Assembly: GCA_035541995.1 (NCBI GenBank)
Contig: DATKMG010000671.1
Span: forward strand, 1-29,312
Length of the DNA: 29,312 nt
Direction: 5' to 3'
Source: DATKMG01 sp035541995
GTDB lineage: Bacteria > Acidobacteriota > Terriglobia > Versatilivoradales > Versatilivoraceae
Position numbers and translations under genes: made by a program. The notes under the pieces were generated by a model. That model searched no databases, was not told the origin of the DNA, and saw nothing but the letters and a program-made list of their open reading frames with translations. Below, piece after piece: positions 24,694-29,312 of this stretch (its first letter is position 1; each line of letters begins with the position of its first letter).

Positions 24694-25537
24694 TCGACTT
24701 TTGTCCGGTATCCCGAGGATAGGAACCCAGGATCTTTAGAAACGTAGTGATTTCCGACATGTGGGTAATTGCATTGCGGCAGTTCTCCTGTCGCAGGCTC
24801 CCGGCAAAATCAATGTAGAACAGATATTCCCAAGGTCTACCGGGGAGCGGCCGCGACTCTATTTTGTAGAGGTCTATGTCCCGCAGAGCGAAGACGCTCA
24901 AGGAACGAAACAACGCGCCCGGCATGTTCTTAATTGAAAAGACAATGGAGGTTTTGTTAGCGTCGAGAGGGATCCGTGTCTTTTTCGAAAGCACCAGAAA
25001 CCGGGTATAGTTCTCTGAATTGTCTTGGATCTGGCGTTTGATGATCTCCATCCCGTAAATCTCCGCTGCCAGTTCACTGGCAATGGCGGCACCATCAAGC
25101 AGCGTTTCTTCCTTAATTCTCTTCACGCTGCCTGCCGTGTCGTAAGTCGGGATGATTTCAGCACCTTTCATGCGGCTAGTCAGCTTCTGACATTGCATGA
25201 GGGCTTGAGGGTGAGAAAAGATGCGACGAATCGTTCGCGGCTTAACGCCGGGATTGACGATCAAGTTGTGAATGATGCGTACATTCTGTTCCCCAATGAT
25301 TTGCAGGTTATGCTTCAACAGTAGATCGTAGTTTTGATGAATGCTCCCAGCCAGGGAATTCTCGACCGGGATCACCCCGAATCGGGCACTCCCACCCTCT
25401 ACTACCTTGAACACGAGATCAAACGAAAGGCACGGCACCAAGCGTGCCTGTTTGCCGAAGAAATGCCGGGCAGCGATCTCACTATAGGCCCCTCTTTCGC
25501 CTTGAAAGGCCACTACCGGACCTCTTGGTTGTTTCAT
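24686..25537 (-). CDS. pheA: Prephenate dehydratase
   Basis: 283-aa monofunctional enzyme converting prephenate to phenylpyruvate in phenylalanine synthesis. Catalytic PDT domain about 8-185 (VAFQGERGAYSEIAA, GVIPVENSLAGSI, and the catalytic TRF at 178-180) and a C-terminal ACT domain about 195-275 with the GAL (207-209) and ESRP (227-230) motifs that bind phenylalanine for feedback inhibition. No chorismate mutase domain. I chose the ATG at 25537 because it gives the family-like start; the frame stays open 59 codons upstream with unrelated sequence. First gene of the four-gene minus-strand unit. Confidence 0.92.
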   Translation of the reverse strand: MKQPRGPVVAFQGERGAYSEIAARHFFGKQARLVPCLSFDLVFKVVEGGSARFGVIPVENSLAGSIHQNYDLLLKHNLQIIGEQNVRIIHNLIVNPGVKPRTIRRIFSHPQALMQCQKLTSRMKGAEIIPTYDTAGSVKRIKEETLLDGAAIASELAAEIYGMEIIKRQIQDNSENYTRFLVLSKKTRIPLDANKTSIVFSIKNMPGALFRSLSVFALRDIDLYKIESRPLPGRPWEYLFYIDFAGSLRQENCRNAITHMSEITTFLKILGSYPRDTGQKSNG

Positions 25538-25827
25538 TTGAATAATCCCAACCCCCAGACATTGATATATACCAGGCGGGAGTTGGCAAATCAACGGCTT
25601 TGTGCGTTGGGACTCCGCTAAGGTTTGACCCACTGGATAGGCCGGCATAGGAATGTTAGGACAAAAAGGCAATTCTTTTTTGATGCCACAACAACGACTC
25701 AAGGCAGTTGACAAATCACTGGATCTTCACAAGAATGGACACAGTTCAAGTGGGATTCGCGGCCCATTACCCAGCCCGTCAAAGTCGGTTGCACAGGATC
25801 TCAAGGGACTCTCTCTAGGAGGTGTCT
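25538..25827 (+). promoter_or_regulatory. pheA/ybaK divergent intergenic region, candidate ybaK promoter
   Basis: On the plus strand TTGACA (25708-25713), a 17-bp spacer and AAGAAT (25731-25736) form a plausible sigma70 promoter for the deacylase gene about 90 bp downstream. For pheA on the minus strand I see no clear consensus, and no tryptophan/phenylalanine-type leader peptide or attenuator that I can defend. Confidence 0.4.
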
Positions 25828-26316
25828 ATGAGTATCGCAAAACGCATTCGGGAGTACCTGGAAACAAACGAGGTTCCTTACACTCATTGTACTCATCGAC
25901 TGGCCTATACGGCGCAGGAGGTCGCTGCCGCCCAGCACGTCCCGGGGCGTGAAATGGCCAAGACCATTGTTGTCGTTGCTGATGGCCAGTATGTGCTAGT
26001 CGTCCTCCCTGCAGTCATGAAACTGGACATGAAGGCTCTTCGACAGGAACTACCTTTCAAACACATCCAGCTAGCCACAGAGAAGGAATTCTCAGCGCTT
26101 TTTCCTGATTCCGAGATTGGGGCCATGGTTCCTTTCGGGAACCTTTACAATCTGACTGTTTACACGGACAAGTCGCTGGCTAATAGCGAAGAAATCGTCT
26201 TCAATGCAGGGACCCATATCGATACTATCCGAATGAAGTACCGGGATTTTGAACGGCTGGTCAGGCCCAACGTGGTTAGTGCTGCTACCAGGCTGGAGAT
26301 CGCCTCAGATTCGTAG
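25828..26316 (+). CDS. YbaK/ProX-type aminoacyl-tRNA deacylase
   Basis: 162-aa protein of the YbaK/EbsC fold, which hydrolyses mischarged aminoacyl-tRNAs (e.g. Cys-tRNA-Pro, Ala-tRNA-Pro) in trans. Recognisable: SIAKRIREYLETNEVPYTH at the start, HRLAYTAQEVAAAQHVPGREMAKTIVV (with the lysine that positions tRNA in this family), AVMKLDMKALR, and GAMVPFGNLYNLTVYTD. ATG at 25828 with AGGAGG five bases upstream; a GTG two codons earlier overlaps that RBS and is less likely. Related annotations are ProXp or 'PrdX-like'; specificity is not readable. Confidence 0.88.
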   Translation: MSIAKRIREYLETNEVPYTHCTHRLAYTAQEVAAAQHVPGREMAKTIVVVADGQYVLVVLPAVMKLDMKALRQELPFKHIQLATEKEFSALFPDSEIGAMVPFGNLYNLTVYTDKSLANSEEIVFNAGTHIDTIRMKYRDFERLVRPNVVSAATRLEIASDS

Positions 26317-26393
26317 GAATCGGATAGTTTCTTGAAAGGTGAAAACAGAGTTTGTAGCGGGTGGAATACTGTCTCGTGACGGGACCCTAATCG

Positions 26394-28481
26394 ATGAATG
26401 AAAAATCCCATCTGGAACTAAACCTCTCCCTATCGAGTGGTGTTTCCGGCTTGGACGAAATCCTGGAAGGTCCCCGATGGGGAGAGGCCATAATCTTTCA
26501 CTTTACCAATCCTAGAGAGTACTCTTCCTTTCTCAATCCCATCCTACCCAGTCTTGCAAAGGAAGGAATCCAGACACACGCCTTCCAACTGCAAGGCATC
26601 GGGTCGACCCTGACACCAGATACCGAGAAGTGTCATTGTCACAACTTTCACCAACAGATTTCTCATCCCGAGCGATTGAGTGCGCAAGTGTGCCAGTTGA
26701 TTCGTCTCGAGCCCCCTCGCAGTTTTTTCCTTTTCGACGATCTGGAAGCAATAGAGAAACTCCCGGGTTATGAACAGAGAGTCGTCGAACTCCTGCGCCA
26801 GGTTGTGGCGGAAATTGGAAGGAAGCAATCGGCAGCTTACATCCCTCTTTCGCGCGGATTCCTGCCTTCAGCAGAAATGGCCCAGGTAAAGGACCTGATC
26901 CCTGTCTTTGTTGAGACCTGGAGCCTCGACGAGGAAGTTCATTTCCAAATCCTACAAGCGTCCGGACGGTATTCGGAGAGACTTTTCCAGAGGTACAAGA
27001 TCGACAGAGATTCCATCAAGATGTTTTCAGTGGCCGATTCGAAACAATACGCCGGGGCTTTGGAGCAACGAACCCGTGAGTCCCTCGAACTCTACACACA
27101 AAAGGTTCATGTTGAGAGCGACTTGCAGCGCAGAGTGTTCGAACTCTCATTGATGAACGAAATCACCCGATCGTTGCTCAGCACAATGGATCTGGAAGAG
27201 ATCCTACACCGGATTTTGATCGGGGTAACAGCCAAGGAGGGACTGGGGTTCAACCGGGCCTTCCTATTGTTGGTGAATGAGACAGAGCAGGTTCTCGAAG
27301 GCAAAATGGCCATTGGGCCTTCAAATCTTGACGAGGCTCTGCGCATCTGGGGCGCTTTAGACGGTCGGAAGCTCAGCATTTCGGAACTGGCAGCTTTGGG
27401 AAAAGAGTGGCAGCGGCAGGATGCCCAGGTGAACAAACTCGCTCGTGGGATAAGAATCCCACTGGAGGACCGTGCTCATTTGCTGATTGAGCTTCTACGC
27501 CTTAGGCAACCGGAGATCATCCGACCAGACTTCCCATCGCATCTTCAATCGCAGTCGGTTCTGCACTTGTTCGAGGTGGACCAGGTTGCTGCTGTCCCCC
27601 TTCTCTCTCGCAAGAAATCTCTGGGGCTCCTTCTGGCTGACAATCGGATTACCCAAAAGCCCATCGCTGAGGAAGAGCTGAAACACCTAGAGACATTTGC
27701 TAACTATGCGGCCTCTGCCATTGAGCAAGCTCGCCTGCACGAGGAGGTTCGCAGGCGGATCAGTGAAAATGAACGCCACATTCGAGAGCTGGAAGCCATG
27801 CAAGACCGGCTCATTCATTCAAAGAGACTCTCGACCCTTGGGGAACTGGCTTCCAAAATGGCCCATGAAGTCCGCACGCCTCTCGTTAGCATTGGCGGCT
27901 TCGCCAATGCCCTGCTGAAAAAAAAGTCCAACGACTCGGAAGATTGCGAGTATTTAAAGATTATTGTAAACGAGGTTCGCCGACTGGAGCGAATCATTAG
28001 TGATGTCCTCACCTACGTGAGTCCGGGGATTCCAAGAAAACGGATCGTGGATTTTCGCAGGTTGGTCGACGAGGTCGTGATGATGTTCTGCTTGCCCCTC
28101 AAAGAAAAGCAAATTGACGTTTCTATCCGCTCCGATGATTCTCCGCTCTGTCGCGCAGACCCCGATCAGATGAAACAGGTCCTTACGGCCATCATTAATA
28201 ACGCTATTGAGTCCATGCCGGAATGCGGTAAACTGGCAGTCCACTTAGGATGCCAACAGAGCTTTCTCCGAATCTCTGTCTCTGACACGGGTATTGGCAT
28301 CCCCGAAGACAAAATGGGAAGATTATTCGATGCATTCTTTACGACGAAGTCGACAGGATCCGGGTTAGGCCTGAATATCGCCTCTCAAATTGTGGCTAAC
28401 CATAAAGGGTCAATCTATGTCGAGAGCAAATTGGGTGAAGGGTCCACCTTCTACATTAATCTTCCATTGACATCCTGCTGA
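26394..28481 (+). CDS. GAF-domain histidine kinase with degenerate KaiC-like N-terminus
   Basis: 695-aa soluble sensor kinase without membrane segments. Residues ~12-190 resemble a RecA/KaiC ATPase: SSGVSGLDEILEGPRWGEAI, then alternating strands and helices and a Walker-B-like FFLFDDLE (111-117). The P-loop position reads FTNPREYSS, with no GxxxxGK[ST]. A coiled-coil (about 225-255) leads to a GAF domain (about 255-450), another coiled-coil (447-480), HisKA with phospho-acceptor His491 (HEVRTPLVSIGG), and HATPase with the N-box NNAIESM, DTGIGIP and GSGLGL. It probably senses a cytoplasmic ligand. The response regulator follows after 12 bp. RBS weak. Confidence 0.88.
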   Translation: MNEKSHLELNLSLSSGVSGLDEILEGPRWGEAIIFHFTNPREYSSFLNPILPSLAKEGIQTHAFQLQGIGSTLTPDTEKCHCHNFHQQISHPERLSAQVCQLIRLEPPRSFFLFDDLEAIEKLPGYEQRVVELLRQVVAEIGRKQSAAYIPLSRGFLPSAEMAQVKDLIPVFVETWSLDEEVHFQILQASGRYSERLFQRYKIDRDSIKMFSVADSKQYAGALEQRTRESLELYTQKVHVESDLQRRVFELSLMNEITRSLLSTMDLEEILHRILIGVTAKEGLGFNRAFLLLVNETEQVLEGKMAIGPSNLDEALRIWGALDGRKLSISELAALGKEWQRQDAQVNKLARGIRIPLEDRAHLLIELLRLRQPEIIRPDFPSHLQSQSVLHLFEVDQVAAVPLLSRKKSLGLLLADNRITQKPIAEEELKHLETFANYAASAIEQARLHEEVRRRISENERHIRELEAMQDRLIHSKRLSTLGELASKMAHEVRTPLVSIGGFANALLKKKSNDSEDCEYLKIIVNEVRRLERIISDVLTYVSPGIPRKRIVDFRRLVDEVVMMFCLPLKEKQIDVSIRSDDSPLCRADPDQMKQVLTAIINNAIESMPECGKLAVHLGCQQSFLRISVSDTGIGIPEDKMGRLFDAFFTTKSTGSGLGLNIASQIVANHKGSIYVESKLGEGSTFYINLPLTSC

Positions 28482-28493
28482 GGAAAGTCAGCT

Positions 28494-28862
28494 ATGAAGA
28501 GAATCCTGGTGGTTGACGACGAGAGGAACCTGCTCAAACTATATGAAAAAGAGTTGCGCGAAGAAGGCTATGAAGTGCTGACTGCCAGTAGCGGTAGAGA
28601 AGCTTTGGGATTTTTGGACGGCATTGCGTTTGACCTGGTGATCCTTGATATCCGCATGCCCGAAATGGATGGAATGGAGACGCTCAGACGAATTATGGAA
28701 TCCCCGTCAAGTCCTCCGCTAATCTTGAATACAGCCTACAGCATGTACAAAGACGACTTCCTTACTTGGGCGGCTGATGCCTATGTGGTCAAATCCTCCG
28801 ATCTATCGGAATTGAAGACCAAGACCTCTGAGATTCTCAAGCGAAGTTCAAAAACCGCCTAA
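28494..28862 (+). CDS. Single-domain response regulator
   Basis: 122-aa receiver domain with no output domain. Acidic pair Asp8/Asp9 (VVDDE), phospho-acceptor Asp52 (DLVILDIRMPEMDG), switch Thr80 and conserved Lys100 (YVVKSSDL). The 12-bp spacing to the upstream kinase marks it as its partner. Lacking a DNA-binding or enzymatic domain, it must act through protein contacts or a phosphorelay (CheY/Spo0F style). RBS AGGAAAG before the ATG. Followed after 61 bp by selD in the same direction, possibly in one transcript. Confidence 0.93.
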   Translation: MKRILVVDDERNLLKLYEKELREEGYEVLTASSGREALGFLDGIAFDLVILDIRMPEMDGMETLRRIMESPSSPPLILNTAYSMYKDDFLTWAADAYVVKSSDLSELKTKTSEILKRSSKTA

Positions 28863-28923
28863 GTGAAAATCTTTCTGACTTATTGCTCACAGATCTTAAT
28901 CGCACTTGTCCGAGGTGTGTGAA

Positions 28924-29312
28924 GTGAATTCTGAGATTCCTCGCAAGTTGACATCCTACGCCAAGTCCGGGGGTTGAGCGGCCAAACTGAGTCCGGTGGA
29001 CTTGGCCGATATCCTCAGGAAAATCACCCCGACTGGCGGGCTGAATGTGTTGGTGGGAATGAGCACCTTCGACGACGCAGGTGTGTTCAAATTGACAGAC
29101 GATCTGGCCTTAGTCCAGACGGTCGATTTCATCACACCAATCTCAGATGACCCGTTTATTTTCGGACAGGTTGCAGCTGCAAATTCGTTGAGCGATATCT
29201 ACGCCATGGGGGCCAAACCTGTAACGGCCCTCAATCTCTGTTGTTTTCCTGGCTCTGGCATTCAGAATGAGGTTTTGGAATCGATTCTTCGCGGGGGCTT
29301 AGACAAGATCGA
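28924..29312 (+). CDS. selD: Selenophosphate synthetase SelD, selenocysteine form (5' part)
   Basis: Makes selenophosphate from selenide and ATP for selenocysteine and selenouridine synthesis. The frame from GTG 28924 (GAGG RBS about 7 nt upstream) has a single in-frame TGA at codon 18 (28975-28977), in SGG-Sec-AAKL; this is the position of catalytic Cys17 in E. coli SelD, with the essential lysine (Lys21) three residues later. After it the frame stays open to the window end with clear SelD sequence: LVGMSTFDDAGVFKL, LVQTVDFITPISDDPFIFGQ, AAANSLSDIYAMGAKPVTALN. A SECIS hairpin follows the TGA. A naive caller would miss or truncate the gene. An earlier in-frame GTG (28915) overlaps the RBS. 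Only the first 129 codons are in the window. Confidence 0.92.
28979..29008 (+). promoter_or_regulatory. Bacterial SECIS element of selD
   Basis: Starting 1 nt after the TGA codon, outer stem CGGCCA (28979-28984) pairs with TGGCCG (29003-29008) and, past a 5-nt left-side bulge, inner stem AGTCC (28990-28994) pairs with GGACT (28998-29002). The apical loop is GGT. E. coli fdhF SECIS, recognised by SelB, also presents a GGU-type apex at a comparable distance; here the loop begins 18 nt after the UGA. Confidence 0.85.

Noticed and set aside
25538..25714. 59-residue N-terminal extension of PheA
   Set aside because: Unlike any prephenate dehydratase N-terminus; the ATG at 25537 gives the normal start.
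28924..29312. selD as a pseudogene broken by a stop codon
   Set aside because: The TGA is exactly at the catalytic Cys/Sec position, the frame is intact on both sides and a SECIS hairpin follows.
1..29312. CRISPR array or phage/plasmid module
   Set aside because: No regularly spaced repeats, cas, integrase, capsid or replication genes were seen.

Overview
The window comes from a Gram-negative, hopanoid-making, selenocysteine-decoding bacterium of moderate to high GC. The evidence is a complete hopanoid side-chain operon, a double-length LptF-LptG lipopolysaccharide export permease, an HrcA/CIRCE-controlled groESL operon, and a selD gene with an in-frame TGA followed by a bacterial SECIS hairpin. 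Fused LptFG proteins, REP/MITE-like intergenic hairpins and group II intron debris would suit a deep-branching lineage such as Acidobacteriota. That placement is an inference; nothing here proves it.

Layout. 1-991 holds no protein gene. It carries REP-like hairpins, the 5' part of a decayed group II intron on the minus strand (5' end near 891), a 129-bp MITE-like element inserted in that intron, and the terminator of the hopanoid operon. 992-5672 (minus) is the operon shc-hpnH-hpnA-hpnG: squalene cyclisation, adenosyl addition to the hopene, then side-chain processing. Divergent from it is ahcY (5908-7182), a short archaeal/thermophile-type S-adenosylhomocysteine hydrolase. Convergent to ahcY is the LptF-LptG fusion (7294-9657, minus). 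Next come lon (minus) with its own terminator and promoter and, divergent from lon, CIRCE-groES-groEL ending in a strong terminator at about 14.8 kb, so lon and groESL form a proteostasis block.

15.3-21.45 kb (plus) is a looser series of housekeeping or accessory genes: an amidase-signature enzyme, an inositol-monophosphatase-family enzyme, a 103-aa degenerate anti-sigma-like protein, an alpha-oxoamine synthase (Kbl/BioF type), a Nudix hydrolase and an orphan methyltransferase. 21.41-25.54 kb (minus) is a very tight four-gene unit: pheA (prephenate dehydratase), an S58/DmpA-type peptidase, a MobA/MocA-like nucleotidyltransferase and a secreted M28 metallopeptidase. Divergent from pheA is a YbaK-type aminoacyl-tRNA deacylase gene. 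A histidine kinase with a degenerate KaiC/RecA-like N-terminal domain and its single-domain response regulator follow, and then the start of selD, cut by the window end.

The points most worth attention are the selenoprotein SelD with a clear SECIS, the kinase with a P-loop-less KaiC-like domain, the fused LptFG, the MITE inside a group II intron relic (with a possible relative at 19.4 kb), and the unusual aromatic amino acid/peptidase operon.
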